Origin: Mesostigma viride
Lineage: Eukaryota > Streptophyta > Mesostigmatophyceae > Mesostigmatales > Mesostigmataceae
DNA length: 64,000 nucleotides
Reading direction: 5' to 3'
Assembly (NCBI GenBank): GCA_009746045.1
Contig: RPFO01000667.1
Coordinates: forward strand, 7,507,546-7,571,545
Shown piece by piece: positions 1 through 11,532 of the stretch. The position numbers and the translations under genes are program-made. The first letter of the stretch is position 1; each line of letters starts with the position of its first letter. Under the pieces are notes generated by a model. It made no database searches, was not told the origin of the DNA, and worked only from the letters and a program-made list of their open reading frames with translations.

Positions 1-2271
1 CGCGAGCGCATCCCCTCCCTGTCCTCGCTGGGCCTGTTCGGGAGCGGTACGGGTGGCCATGCTGGTGGTGGGGGTGGCCATGCTGGTGGTGCCCATGGTG
101 GTGGTGGACAGGGCGATGACATGCCGTCTCCTCGACGGCTGCGCATGGCCATTGACCGCGCTTCCCCTAGTCGGCCGATAGCTTGCGACTCATGTACTTG
201 GGGGCAGGAAAGCAGCCAGGGCATGGTTGGCAGCTCCACTTCAGCTCGCACTGGTCACGGCATGGCTCCCGCCGACACTGGTGATGGCATGGCTGTGGAT
301 GCCACGGGCGGCGACACAGCGGCGGTGTTTGCTGTCATCCATGCCGCGCTGGAGGCAGGCAAGTACCCCTCGTGGGCCACGGTGCGAGCGCTGCTGTCGT
401 CGCTTTCCCCCTCACACACGCAGGGCTCGCGGGATGCCTCTGGCGCCGCCACTGCCGCTGCCTCTGAGCCTCTCGATAAGCCCAGGGCAGAGCAATCGCC
501 ACCCAATCCAAGGGCAGCCGCAACATTTGCGGAGCAGCCGACACCAAGTGAGTTTGGTGGCAGTGGCAAGCCACCAGCAAGTTCTAGTAGCGCAGCCGAT
601 GCATCTATAGAGGGGCAGCTGGCGCCACCTACAGGTTTGGAACCTCCGTCTGAATCACCGCCGTCTACCCCCCTGGCAACGGTGCCTGCCTCGCTAGGGG
701 ATCCACGAGACGCGCGAACGGCGACAACCATGCCCACGCACCAGGCCACGCCTGAAGGTGCCCCATGGTCTGCATCTATGGGCGCGAATGCATCCTTTTT
801 CGCAGCACTGGACCCGCACGCCCTCTTGTCTGTGGAGATGCGGGCGGTGATGCTGGAGTCGGCCACGCAGCTGTTTGTGGAGCACGCCTTGTCCCCCCAT
901 GTGCGTGTGCTGGCGCCCCCAGGCCACCCTGTCGCGCTGATACCTGCGGATGCATCCAGCCTGTCGCCGCAGGAACCCAGCCTCCGCGCCATTGCCGGAG
1001 GCGCCATGGTCGTAAACCCCACCGTGAACTGCCAGCTCCCTGTGGATGCTTCAAGAAAAGATGCGGCGGCGGGGGCAGCTGGATCTTTTCAACAAGGCGA
1101 CCGGCCAGGGGTGGAAACTCGGTCTGGACCAGTGGCGATGGCGATGGACCAGGTGAACTGTAAAGCGGGCTGTCAGGTGGAATGTCAGGCGGAGTGTCAG
1201 GTGGACCATCAGGTGGGCTGTAAGAGCTCATCCCGGCCCTTGGTGTCTCTTCTCTCCTCGTCCCTGCACGCTGTCCTCACGATGCCTTCCTTTGCTACTG
1301 CTACTGACGTTGGCTACGCTGATGGTGCGGTTGTGGCGAACGGGTACTCTGCGGGCTGTACGGCAGCTGGCGGTGGAGGGAGGAAGGGCAGCTTCACACT
1401 GGCAGATGATGAGCTGCTTGAAGGTCAGCCACATGAGGATCATTTGCTTGATAATCAGCCGCGAGCAGGAGCTGTGCATGCTGTTCAAAATAACGGGAGT
1501 GGCACCGTCTCCCTGTTACCCGTGGGTGGATGCTCCCTGGACGTTTTTGCGGCGGTCGCTTGGCTCATTTTGGACTGCCATCCGCAGAAGACGCGCGGTT
1601 TTCTAGACTCGGTTGCAGCACGGAGGGAAGGCACATTGGTGGGGCCACCTCTCTCTGAGCATGCAAGAGGGGGGAAGACAGAGGGGGCAGGATACAGGGG
1701 GTTGCGAGTATATGATACGACGGGAAGCCCAACAAGGCAGGCAAGTATGGACCACCTCGCGTGCTGCGAGTCCGCTGTAACACAAGTGCCCGCTGGCACG
1801 GCGGGAGATGTGAAGGGGGGTACATTGCAAAGCTGTCGGGAGGGTGAGGGCGACGGCAACCGCCTGCTGCTGATCACGTGCCAGCTGGTGGAATACCTCG
1901 CAGAGCTGGAGCTACCTGCCGTCGTGGGCGCGCTCCGGGCAGCCGGCGCATCCCTGGCGCAGGCGGCAGCGCTCTGGCTGGGAGCGCTCTGGCTGCGGCG
2001 GCTGGCGTGGGCCGATGTGCTGACGTACATGGCCGTCGTGATGGGCGGGGGAGCTGATTACCAGGTGTATTTCCTAGTGGCGGTCTTGTGCCACTTGCAG
2101 CCAGCAATCTGCCGGCTCGCACTGCTTCGAGGGGGGGTGGACTTGCATTCGTGGCTGGCGGAGTGCGACCTGGCGGGGTTCCAGGTCCCGGAATACTACC
2201 CGAGTATGCGGGCGCTTGAGCGCAAGTATCGGCCTATCGTGCTGCGCGCAATGTCCATGCATGCGCAGTAA
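1..2271 (+). CDS. 3' part of a host protein gene, C-terminus resembling the C-lobe of a TBC (Rab-GAP) domain
   Basis: The reading frame is open from the first base of the window, so the gene continues upstream and the ATG at 121 is probably internal. The visible product is about 756 residues. Its start is Gly/His-rich (GGHAGGGGGHAGG), followed by a long Ala/Pro/Ser-rich, low-complexity region and a small Cys-Gln repeat (CQVECQAECQVDHQ) near 1170-1220. The last 150 residues are denser and mostly helical. The stretch WADVLTYMAVVMGGGADYQVYF followed by a hydrophobic helix looks like the C-lobe of TBC domains, which stimulate GTP hydrolysis by Rab proteins. The catalytic Arg and Gln motifs of TBC domains would lie further upstream and I cannot see them, so the family call is tentative. 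The stop is the TAA at 2269-2271. Codon use is GC-rich, unlike the AT-rich DNA that follows. Confidence 0.6.
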   Translation, partial: RERIPSLSSLGLFGSGTGGHAGGGGGHAGGAHGGGGQGDDMPSPRRLRMAIDRASPSRPIACDSCTWGQESSQGMVGSSTSARTGHGMAPADTGDGMAVDATGGDTAAVFAVIHAALEAGKYPSWATVRALLSSLSPSHTQGSRDASGAATAAASEPLDKPRAEQSPPNPRAAATFAEQPTPSEFGGSGKPPASSSSAADASIEGQLAPPTGLEPPSESPPSTPLATVPASLGDPRDARTATTMPTHQATPEGAPWSASMGANASFFAALDPHALLSVEMRAVMLESATQLFVEHALSPHVRVLAPPGHPVALIPADASSLSPQEPSLRAIAGGAMVVNPTVNCQLPVDASRKDAAAGAAGSFQQGDRPGVETRSGPVAMAMDQVNCKAGCQVECQAECQVDHQVGCKSSSRPLVSLLSSSLHAVLTMPSFATATDVGYADGAVVANGYSAGCTAAGGGGRKGSFTLADDELLEGQPHEDHLLDNQPRAGAVHAVQNNGSGTVSLLPVGGCSLDVFAAVAWLILDCHPQKTRGFLDSVAARREGTLVGPPLSEHARGGKTEGAGYRGLRVYDTTGSPTRQASMDHLACCESAVTQVPAGTAGDVKGGTLQSCREGEGDGNRLLLITCQLVEYLAELELPAVVGALRAAGASLAQAAALWLGALWLRRLAWADVLTYMAVVMGGGADYQVYFLVAVLCHLQPAICRLALLRGGVDLHSWLAECDLAGFQVPEYYPSMRALERKYRPIVLRAMSMHAQ

Positions 2272-2384
2272 CATCAGCAAAACACAGGACTCCCATGGAA
2301 CACTTTTGATCAATACTTTTAATCAACTTACTCATGACGTGGTGCCATTGGGGATGCACGGAGCGTTAACCCTCGTGGTGGTGA

Positions 2385-2500
2385 TGGAAGCATAATACTT
2401 TGGAACACCTTGCGATGCGGTAATGCAGCATTGTGCTCTATTGGAAGCATACTACTTTGGAACACCTTGCGATGCGGTAATGCAGTTATTGTGCTCTATT
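2385..2500. repeat. two-copy tandem duplication, unit about 57 bp
   Basis: A unit starting TGGAAGCATA at 2385 is repeated at 2442 with only a few changes. Both copies share the core TTTGGAACACCTTGCGATGC. It lies just downstream of the preceding gene's stop, probably in its 3' UTR or flank. Confidence 0.85.
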
Positions 2501-2684
2501 GGCATGATATGGATGTATTTCGTTACCTTATTTCTGGCCTGCACTGGTTGTCTCCTTGATATTTCGTGACCACATGATGTTCTGCGCGGCTTAGATGCCA
2601 AGCTGACCAAGCCACTGTATTCGTGACAGTAGCCCCTGTTGCAGCTGCAGAAAGGGCAGCGAACTGAATTGCAGGCATAAGCTC

Positions 2685-3290
2685 GATTAATTAATTAATT
2701 AATTAATTAATTAATTAATTAATTAATTAATTAATTAATTAGGAACATAACTCCGTTGGGAGTATATGTAGCACATAGCCCAGAGAAGGGGCATATGGCG
2801 GATGGCCTATAATACATTCTAAGCTACTTCCTGCAAGGGTGTGAATGTAAACGAAACTTGCTCTAGGTGCACCAGGGCACCTGCATCCCCATGATCTATT
2901 AATGCCCAGCTAAGGGGGAGCCTGTCATGGGGGGGGAAGATCATCATGGCTATACAAGAGCTAGGGCATGGCTTCTCATCAGACAGTGACTCTCTGTATA
3001 GGCAGGGCTGAGCTAATTCTTAATGCATCATCCATGGGGGTCCCATTGTAGGCAGGGCGTGGCTAAATTCTGAACGCATCATCCATGGCCATTATGGGCG
3101 CTCATGCACTGGGGCCGCGTGGTAGGCTAGCCTTACTAATCTACATTACTGCTATATTCCCTAGACTGGGGTGGCAGGGGGTGCCTGCCAGGGCTTGTGG
3201 TCGACGTGAATGACGTCCCCCCGCCAGTATACCGGTTTCCCCCCTGCGCTTTGCCGGAGCTGGAGGTAGGTCGGCCATAGCTCGCGTTGC
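2685..3290 (-). mobile_element. 5'-truncated copy of the ORF1-only LINE-like element
   Basis: Read on the minus strand, this segment matches the element at 7882-9721 over the end of its ORF1 and its 3' region. Shared landmarks are the block ending GTCGGCCATAGCTCG near 3285, CAGTATACCGG near 3225, TAGGCAGGGCGTGGCTAAAT near 3050 and AACATAACTCCGTTGGGAG near 2745. It ends in a run of TTAA repeats (2685-2740), the expected position of the 3' tail of a target-primed retrotransposon. The ORF1 C-terminus is out of frame here. Homology stops near 3290, as expected for 5' truncation. Confidence 0.7.
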
Positions 3291-4344
3291 CGTACGATAT
3301 GGGATCATGGAGACCATAAGCTCGATGGGATAACGATAGGGACAGTTGAGATTGAGGCAAGCGCCGGGTGGGCTGGCCAACTTACAGTGGTGATACTTTT
3401 GCAGTCTGCTCCCCCAAGCACATGACCCCATTCAACCATGCATTTATTGTTTCGGTGTGTTTTGAGCCCTCTACGCTCTACATTGAGGGCAACGGCTGAT
3501 CCTGATCCTTTTATGAGTGGAGGGTGGAAGACCTAAAGAAGCACTACCTCTCAGTCACTTTGTGTGGGCTCTGCGGCCGGATCGCTTCATGTGTATACGT
3601 TGGTACACTGAACTCGGGGCAGGCTGGCCTCACGTGGGGTACCAACTTGGGGTTCATGTTTCGAACCATAACCTCACTGGGCACCATATCTTTGCATTGT
3701 ATCAATGTTATATCTTTGCGCACTATCTGCTCCATATCATGCAACTGCATCATTTTGTCTGGGCACCCAAGATCGCTGTAACAGTATTTTCTGACATCCT
3801 GTATACTGTTACATCCAAGGGGACGCGAACTTCAGCGTTCAGTGTAAATGGCTGAGTCTTTTGTACGGCCATGTGCAGTGTAATGATTCCCGGCCTGACT
3901 TGACTTTTGGGGATTAATTTGCGGAGTGCCCTTTCGATGGTCCTTTGTGTTAGGCCCTGGATGGTACGGGACAGTACCTTGGAAACTATGTGTAATCTGA
4001 CCTCTGATGTCAGTTAGTATCTTTCTTTAAATAAATAATCTTTCTTAAGTTAGGGGTGTAAAGCATAGAGAGAGAGTTCTAACCTTACCGGTTCATCTGG
4101 GTTCTGATTGGCTGAGACCTGCAGGATCAATGGCGTTGGACTCCTCTGTGTCGAAGGAGACATACGCTTTGCCTGTTTAACCACAAGATGTGGACGCCCC
4201 CTGCAGGCGGGCTAGAATAGCCCTTGTAATCATTGGTAGTCACTGCCGCCGTGGCAGCCATGTCTAGAATGTTTGCCTAGCCTTTAGTTGCCACCATACC
4301 TAGTCACGTGCACCGCTAACGCACGGTACACAACCAGCCATAGC
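3291..4344. other. no gene recognised
   Basis: AT-balanced sequence with short ORFs only (longest 112 codons at 3517-3855), without recognisable motifs or good codon structure. A short AG-dinucleotide run lies near 4066. Confidence 0.5.
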
Positions 4345-6731
4345 CTTAGCTTAGCGGTGCGACAACCGTGACCCCGCCCGCTACGCCCACCTTAAAGACG
4401 AATGCCACTTGGCCATCCGGCAGGCGACCAAGGAGCATGCAGGAGACCTCCATGCGACCATGCCCACGAATACTTTGCCCACCTCAAGGACCAGCACGGC
4501 AAATACGCCTGGTTGATCCGCCTGCCGCCACGCCCTTGATGGCCAGCCCGGGGCGCGCAGCCGGCGCCGCGGACGCTCTCTGGCTCACCGCAGCAGCCAG
4601 CTTGACCAGTGGTATTCCTCCCAGTCGGACCGGCTGCTCGGCGCCCCCCCGCCGCCTCCGCCGCTTGGCCCTGAGTCTGGCGCCTGCGGGCGTCCCTGCG
4701 CCGCCCACGTCGCCCGCCGCTGAGCAGATCTACACGTACCCGGCGCCCCTGACGGAACCCCTGGCCGACCCCAATGAGCGACTGCCCTTCACCGACATCG
4801 AGCTGAGCATCGCCGCCAGGCAATTAACTCCGCTTCTACGCTGCCGTAGGACCTGACCAGCTTCCCGCCCCGGTGATTAAACTGACGGCGCTCACGGGGT
4901 TCCTGCTTGACGTCTGCAACCAGACCCTGCTTGCCGACGCGCCGCCGATTCCTGAGTGGCAGCACAGCTACCGTATTATGCTGTACAAAAACAAAGGTTC
5001 CCCTGACGACCCCGCCAACTACCGCGGAGTCTGCATCCAGAGCGCCGCTTTCACGTTGTTCATGCGCATGATCCTCAGCCGTCTTCGTTCTGCTCTCGAC
5101 CGTCACCTTGGGGAAAGTCAAAAGGGCTTTCGTCCTGGGCGCAACACCACCATCGGGGCATCTTCATTGCGCGCCGCCTCGATCTTCGAGGAAATCGCTC
5201 TCCTGCATTGAACCTGGTGAGTTTCCTGCCATCCTGATCTTCATCAAGGCTTTTGATTCTGTCCTGTGGGCCGCTCTATGGGCTGTTCTTGCTCGCGCTC
5301 GCGTCCCGACACCCCTGATTACCGCCATCCGCATGCAGACTGCTGTACGTACTGTATGAGGGGTCGACCACTTCGGTGCGCACTCAACACGGCTTTACCC
5401 CGCCATGTCCAGTTGTCCACTGCAGACCGGCGTCTGGCAGGATTGCGTCGTGTCGTCGTACCTGTTTATCATCGTGAATTATGTTATGCGCCAGGCACGT
5501 GCCCGCTTTGCTAGCATTGCTGGCCGTGCTCCTGGCCTTCACTACTGTAGTGATCACCAACGAGCTTGGGGAAGGGGGGCCGACCAACAGGCAGAATTTA
5601 CTAGCTGACCTCATTTATGCCGACGACATCACGCGATTGAGAAGCCGGAGTGTGCCCAACTTTGGCTGGACTGCCTGGCGCTTGAGGCTCGGGCTGTTGG
5701 TCGATCTAGATCGAAATCAGCCCCAAAACGGAGGCCCTGGCTGTCGGCCTGGCCGAGCCGCCGCCCCCACTCCGCCTTTAATTAATTAACCCTAACGACA
5801 CGTACCGAGGTCAATTATACCCTACTTCAGGCCGCTTCAAGTTTCTCGGCAGTTGGTTTCCCGACTGCGAGGACGACCTGACGACACGAATAGGCATGGC
5901 GTGGGCGCAACTCCATGACCACCGCCGCTGGTGCAGCGCAACCCCGCCCTATGTACCCCGGATCGTCAAGCCGTGACCTCTTCAAGGTCGTCATTCTGAC
6001 GATCCTGACAGCTACGGCGCCGAGACCTGGACACTGACGCAGGAGCTGGAGAAACCGGACTCGACCGCAACGTCACCTGAAGATGCTGCGCAAGGCCCTT
6101 AACATCCCCTTTGGTTTGCACATTAGTAATGAGGATTTGTACGCTGATTTGCCTTATGTTTCCCACATTCTTAGGCACAGGCGCCTGGGCCTAGTCGGGC
6201 ACTGCCTGGCCCGCACAGATCAGGTAGACACATCAGATAGACTCATACTGCTGGCACCATGCAAGCCCGCTCAGCCCGGACGTTTTGTCCTCACCTGGCG
6301 TGCCGGCCACTGAGGCCGGCCGCGCGCGGGAGGGCCGCTATATACCCGTGGACTTTCCGTGATAGGCTAGGCATTTTGACATGTGCTACCCTAGACGAGA
6401 CGGGCTCACACCCGGGAAGCCTCCTGGTTTGTCTGTAATATGGAGGCAGATGGTACGCAAGGATAGATGGCAAGTAGTGATGAAGGAGACCACCCCCAAG
6501 TCTGTGGGGGCTCCGCTTGTGACCGCGTATGGCATTCATAGCGATTCGGGCCGTGGTCGGCCCACAACCCTGTAACTATATAGGAACTAGATAGCTAGCA
6601 TCATTCATTCCATTTCATGTTCCCCTCCCACTGAGGACGTATGCTCACGTGACGCAGTCACGTGTCTAATAATTATTTAATTATTAGCCACGTGACATTG
6701 ATTAATTAAATAATTAAAATTAATTAATCCA
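4345..6731 (+). pseudogene. APE-type LINE copy, 5'-truncated and frameshifted (reverse transcriptase and C-terminal part)
   Basis: Fragments in all three plus frames match the better-preserved copy at 49,305-52,780. In order they are a linker before the RT (4345-4800), RT fingers (EWQHSYRIMLYKNKGSPDDP near 4955-5015), the GFRPGRNT motif near 5128, FIKAFDSV near 5245, LIYADDIT near 5610 (catalytic YADD), and the conserved tail HRRLGLVGH near 6180 and WRQMVRKDRWQVVMKET near 6440-6500. The endonuclease domain is absent. The protein is broken by many frameshifts, so this copy is dead. The 3' UTR carries the family's palindrome at 6646-6664 and ends in TTAA-type repeats at about 6697-6731. The clade is probably RTE- or L1-like, which I cannot settle by eye. 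Confidence 0.85.
6646..6664. repeat. 3'-terminal palindrome of the APE-type LINE family
   Basis: CACGTGACGCAGTCACGTG is a perfect inverted repeat with a 3-nt centre. The same element lies at the 3' end of the copies ending near 45,330, 45,570, 49,330, 53,010 and 62,460, always just before the TTAA tail. In RNA it would form a stable hairpin next to the point where reverse transcription starts. Confidence 0.85.
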
Positions 6732-7881
6732 TCCCACTGCTCAGGACTCATGGCCACATTACATGAACTCATATGCTCAGATCGATTCGAGGTTTTATGG
6801 CTCACACTGCGGCTCCGGGACGATCGCGCAGTACCGGCGGCCGGAGCGTGTGCAATTAATTAATTGTTTATTTATTATGCTCACGTGACGCAGTTCATAT
6901 GTGTGTCGCTGACCAAGCTTATCGTGATGGTTGGAAGTGGCGGACACGTACGTATTAGGCACGGCTGCGTGACACAATTGCGCAAACACCGGCCTGGTAC
7001 CGGCGTCCAGTAGTAACGACGAGCGCAAGGACATGCACTTGCAGGTAGTGCGATGTAAGCATGTCATGCCTGTAGCAGGTGTGGCAGTGAACGTGCACCG
7101 GTAGTTGGGTGTGTCCGTGTCGATCTGTGTACCTGTGTGTGTACCTGTGTGTGTGTGTGTCCGGTACATAGGTGACTGCGCATCGACTCACCGGTTTGCA
7201 CAAGCATACAGTACCGGTTCGAATTTTATTATGCGTCTGGATCAGGCCATCATCGGCAATGACGTGCCGACTCCTGCATAATAAGAGCGCCACGTACAAG
7301 CATGGGCCAGAAAGGGTGTCCAGAGAGAGTTGGCATGTTGGATCTAAGGATTAGCTTAGCTAGCTTTTTGTTTGGCCGGTATGTGATGGCATCAAATCAG
7401 CCATGGCTCATTGTGGCAGTTTGCTTGTTCTAGCCTATGTTTCAACCGCACCTCCCCTTAACAGGGTTATGTAGCATCAGCTTCAAGTGTCAGCCTATAC
7501 CTATTTTACTGCATGGTTGCATTGCACCCACAGTTACGCCCGCACCGTGCATGCTGCGGAGATCGATCGAGAGTGCAGTCTGTGGCCGGCCTGTCCCCTT
7601 GCAGGGGCAGTGAGAGAAGCTACTAAGGATGCCCTCCCTCCTCATTGTCATACAGGGGTTGAAGGTTACGATTGCATGATTGGTATACCCACCTGAGTGA
7701 CGTGACGCAGTCTACGTACGTGCTAACTAGATACCACTGTTAATTATAATGACTAGAGGTCCAACAGTCAAAGCCTCAAAGGGTCATATAACCCAGGCGG
7801 GTGCGGCAAATATGCCCTATCACCTATACCTGCAATGCTGAGGTGATAACAGGCAACGATCGATCACATATACAATTAAAA
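6732..7881. other. no gene recognised; GT microsatellite and stray LINE-tail motifs
   Basis: Between the LINE tail and the next element I see only short ORFs. A GT-rich simple repeat spans about 7085-7165. Half-copies of the LINE palindrome (CTCACGTGACGCAG) lie at 6880-6893, and a related one is near 7700, which suggests eroded 3' LINE ends. Confidence 0.5.
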
Positions 7882-9780
7882 TGGTTCAATTAATTAATTA
7901 AAATCATAGCTCCGTTGGGAGCATATGTAACACATAGCCCTGAGAAAGGGACATCTATGGGTTTGCAATACAATCAGGGCGACAACCTGCAGGTGGAGGA
8001 TGTACAACTATCACCTGCTCTGGGTGCACAAGGTGCACCTGCACCGCCATGATGGTTCATGCCTCCTTAACAAGCACAGGCACCCAGGGCGGCTTGAGGA
8101 GAGGGCCTAGAAGGCCTGTGCACATGACATATGGGGTGGAAGGTATGTGGCTAGGCTATAGCTGGTGTACACATGGCATCTCAGCAGAGAGTAACTCCCT
8201 GCATAGGCATAGCATGGCTAATTTCTTAATGCATCATCCATGGGAGGTCCCCTTGTAGGCAGGGCGTGGCTAAATACTGAGAGCTTCATCCATGGGGGCC
8301 ATTATGGGCGCACATGCGCGTGGGCCACATGCAAAGGCTAAGCCTGTCTAATCTACACTACTGGTTTATATTCCTAGTCTGAGGTGGCAGGAGGGGCCTG
8401 CCACCTGGGGCTTGTGGTCAACGTGGATGACCGCCCCCCTCCAGTATACCGGCTTCCCCCCTGCGCGCTGCCGGAGCTGAAGGTAGGTCGGCCATAGCTC
8501 GTGTCGCCGCTGTTGCTGGGCCGGGGTCAAGTCGTCGTCCTGCGTGAAGCGAGTCTCCGAGAGCTTCTTGCGGCATTTAAGGAACGCCAGCTTATCCGCC
8601 ATGTACTTAAAGGTGAGGAGCACAGGTGCCGGGCCAGCCTTACCCCGCGCGCGGGGAAGGCAGACAGCCGCCATGTCCAGCTCACCAGTGAGTTGCATGG
8701 GGGCAAGAATGGCGCGCTTAAATGCCTCAAGGAGGCTCGTGGAGGTCTCACCTGCCGGCTGGTCGAAGTGCTTGACGATGACATTGTGGCTGCGCTTGTC
8801 GAGCTCGGCCGCCTCGCGAAGGTCGAGGGCTTGTTGCTTGAGTTGTGCCGTGATGGTGGAGGTGGTGGAGGTGGTGTGCAAGTCCGCCCAGGTGGAGGGA
8901 GCATCGCCGGCCGGGCCAGCAGGCGCCGGCTGGGCGGCGATGTCCTTCACCGCCTGGGCGGTGAGGCCGGCGGTGTCATGCAAGCACTAAAGGGCGGTGG
9001 CGGTGGCTTGAAGGCGTTGGTCGAGGTCGAGGAGCTGGGCGGTGATGTCGGCAGTGGAGGCGGAAATGGCAGTGGAGGTGGAGGCGGCGGCGGTGGAAAT
9101 GTGAGGAAGTTCAGTAGCCAGCGTGCCACCGATGGCTGCTACGTCGGCAGCAAGGGGGGTCACGTGCTGCTGGAAGGCTTCCGCGAGGATGGAACAAAGT
9201 GTGGGGGGGGAGATGGATGGAGCCCAGATCTCGCCGTCGGAGCGCTGGAGAAGGGAGTTGAGGATGGCGTGCTGGAGTTCGGGGCGGGTGCACCCGGGCA
9301 GCAAGGTGAGGTGTCGCCAGAGGCGGCCGTCCGGGAGGAGGAGGCGATTGTTGTCGTGGAGATGGAGGCACAGGTCGTAAAGCGAAGCGTAGTCCCCGAA
9401 GAAGATGCATCGCAGAGCATCGGTCGGAGACGGGTTGGCCCAGTCGTAATCTTTGACCTTGAAAGGCCGGGGCCGAAAGCTCGGTTCTGAGGGGCGTGAA
9501 GACCCTCCTGTTTTGTCGGCTGAGCGGGTGCGCTTGGGGTCAGGCGATGCAGATTGCGAGGCGTTAAGCCCGGGAGGTTGCTGGACGACCACCAGTGCAC
9601 GACTAGAGTCACCGCTGCCTGCCGGACCTGATGGCGAAGCTGCAGCCTGAGCTGCAGACGTATTTTCATTGCCGAGCGCAGCCGCCAGGTTGCGTTGCGT
9701 CGAGGCGCGCTTGTTCGCCATATATTGCGTAATAGCGTCGGAAAATTATATCAGCATGTGCGTCTTAGAAAGACGAAGCG
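7882..9780 (-). mobile_element. ORF1-only LINE-like element (half-LINE)
   Basis: On the minus strand the order is a short 5' leader (from about 9780), one ORF1 (9721 to 8366), a 3' region of about 450 bp and a short TTAA-type tail at 7882-7908. No reverse transcriptase lies between ORF1 and the tail. A second, truncated copy at 2685-3290 has the same ORF1-end-to-tail arrangement, so the absence of ORF2 is a property of the family and not one deletion. Such elements would depend on the enzyme of a partner LINE; the APE-type LINEs in this window use a similar TTAA tail. The 5' boundary is approximate. Confidence 0.65.
8366..9721 (-). pseudogene. LINE ORF1p-like RNA-binding protein, one in-frame stop
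   Basis: The frame runs from the ATG at 9721 to a stop at 8366, broken once by a TAG at 8987-8989 that looks like a changed Gln codon. The joined length is about 451 residues. The N-terminal half is Ala/Ser-rich and basic (PKRTRSADK). A Thr/Gln-rich, coiled-coil-like stretch comes before the second half. That half fits LINE-1-type ORF1p: an RRM-like region (NVIVKHFDQP, then PVLLTFKYMADKLAFLK) and a C-terminal domain with DLTPAQQQRRHELWPTYLQL and WRGAVIHVD. In other LINEs this protein binds its own RNA as a chaperone. The single stop makes this copy inactive unless read through. Confidence 0.75.
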
Positions 9781-9948
9781 ATTGTGATATTCACGGCTAA
9801 ATTCGGTGCTCAAACGTGAAAGTTATGAGCTCCGACAGCCATGGCTACCTCGTGGCTCGTGGCTCATACCAGGACCTCGTACCAGGACCCTAGCTGGACC
9901 CCCCTCACATGGTTCAATGGAATGCAACATACGTGTGTAAATTGAGTA

Positions 9949-10075
9949 ATTCATACACCCGTTTGCTCACCATAGTCACCAGCATCTTTGTTAAAACAAT
10001 AAGTAGATGCATACAGACAGGTAGCGGTTACAGAACCGCTATTAAGAACTCCTTAGGCATGGCTCGCGATTACCC
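9949..10075. repeat. A1 split repeat of element 1
   Basis: 127 bp starting ATTCATACACCCG, repeated as A2 at 10,524-10,650. Confidence 0.9.
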
Positions 10076-10097
10076 GCGCAGACCAGGCCACCAAAGA

Positions 10098-10112
10098 GGG
10101 TGGGTGGGTGGG
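10098..10112 (+). repeat. G-quadruplex-type motif in the A1-B1 linker
   Basis: GGGTGGGTGGGTGGG, four G3 tracts with 1-nt loops. The same motif lies at the same place in element 2 (13,278-13,292) although the flanking repeats differ. Confidence 0.85.
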
Positions 10113-10526
10113 ACAAGAAAAAAGACCACAACAATGTCACTACGCCGCCAAAGTAGTCAAACTGCCCTAGCACGGGGCTGACATCAGCAACCGAGCTTAA
10201 CTTAACACGCCAACCTGAGAATGTAGCGACACCTACCGTACCACAAAAACAACAACCAATCAAATACCCTTTCCGAAAGGTTCTAATTATCATTCAACAA
10301 ACCGGTTCAACAAACCCGGCCCTGTCAAACTTTAAGCATAAGATTGTTTCGAGATTGTAGCACAATAGGGCCACTGCCCCTACTAACAATTCCAGGTCGC
10401 CAGCCATTAGCCAAATCCGGTTACATCTGCCAAACCCGCCCGGTTCAGCCGACCATCCAGGCGGCTCCCGTGAGCGGCCTTATTCCCCGCCTCACTTCGA
10501 GAAACTCTTTTCAAAGAAATCCGATT
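10113..10526. repeat. B1 split repeat of element 1
   Basis: 414 bp starting ACAAGAAAAAAGACC and ending ATCCGATT; repeated as B2 at 11,533-11,946. Confidence 0.9.
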
Positions 10527-10650
10527 CATACACCCGTTTGCTCACCATAGTCACCAGCATCTTTGTTAAAACAATAAGTAGATGCATACAGACAGGTAGC
10601 GGTTACAGAACCGCTATTAAGAACTCCTTAGGCATGGCTCGCGATTACCC
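10524..10650. repeat. A2 split repeat of element 1
   Basis: Second copy of the 127-bp A repeat. It shares the bases ATT with the end of B1. Confidence 0.9.
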
Positions 10651-11532
10651 AACCTCCCCTTCCTGGCCCTCCGGTCCGCTAAAGAAGCACCATTTCCTTT
10701 CCCGTCAAAAGCTGTCCTGTCGCGATGGGCGCTCTCCGTTGCCAGAAAACAGATTTAATTCCCAGCGACTGTGAATGCACAAAAATTCATGCACTGTCAA
10801 TCGACACAGCTCGCATTTTTGACCCCACTCGGGGGCCCCCGCTGACCTCGTTGCCGACCTCTTCTCTGGTCCGCTAAGGGGTGCTGTCGCGGAACACAAA
10901 GTCAAAGCAAAAGCTGCTGACTGGCGCCGCTGATTCCAGCCGACGCCCAGTTTACAACTTTTTGAAGAGCAACCAACCTAGTGCCGAGCACATAAACACT
11001 CCTTCCGTACAAAAAAGTGGAAATACCACTGATTACGAAATCAAGTTGGCTTTCAGCCCTTGCCTCCTGCGCCGAGGCTCCGTGTCCCACAACGGTGACT
11101 TAAATTTTTTACCCCCCCGAGCCGCGGCGGCCCTCAAGCCAAGCCCAACCCGGAATGCAAGCATTTCCAGGTACGAGACAACTCAAAGGCAGGCCAGCCT
11201 GCCGACAGCCCAACCCGAGGCGCAAGCATCCCCAGGTACGGAACCATCAAGCAAGCTAGCCCTTGCCCAACCCGGCCAGCTGGCCGTTTCTTTCAAACAA
11301 ACCAGCCATTAAATAATGCATCAGCCCCCGCTTCGCATTTAAACCCCGATCACCCGGACATTAATTCCGGGCAAGTGGCAGCCATGAATCCCAACCGCCT
11401 TAAGCAGCCAGGGATCATGGATGCCGGAAATTTGGTTAACAAATTTTAGCCCCGCACCCATGCTGAGCGCAAGGCTGGTGAGGCACTTCTTGTACCGCCA
11501 TAGCCTCAGCCGTCGGCGCTCAGCCAACGTTT
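10651..11532. other. body of split-repeat element 1
   Basis: About 880 bp without a recognisable protein; the longest ORF (10,881-11,312, plus, 143 codons) resembles nothing I know. A motif of the form AACCCGRRRYGCAAGCATYYCC followed by AGGTACGRA occurs twice, near 11,149 and 11,213, and once in the body of element 2 near 14,387, so the two bodies are related. Confidence 0.6.

Noticed and set aside
2685-2740. TTAA run as a plain microsatellite
   Set aside because: It sits exactly at the 3' end of an element copy, as in five other copies, so it is a retrotransposon tail.
8501-9490. 329-codon plus-strand ORF rich in Gly and Val
   Set aside because: It is antisense to the ORF1p frame, whose RRM-like and C-terminal motifs and second copy support the minus strand.
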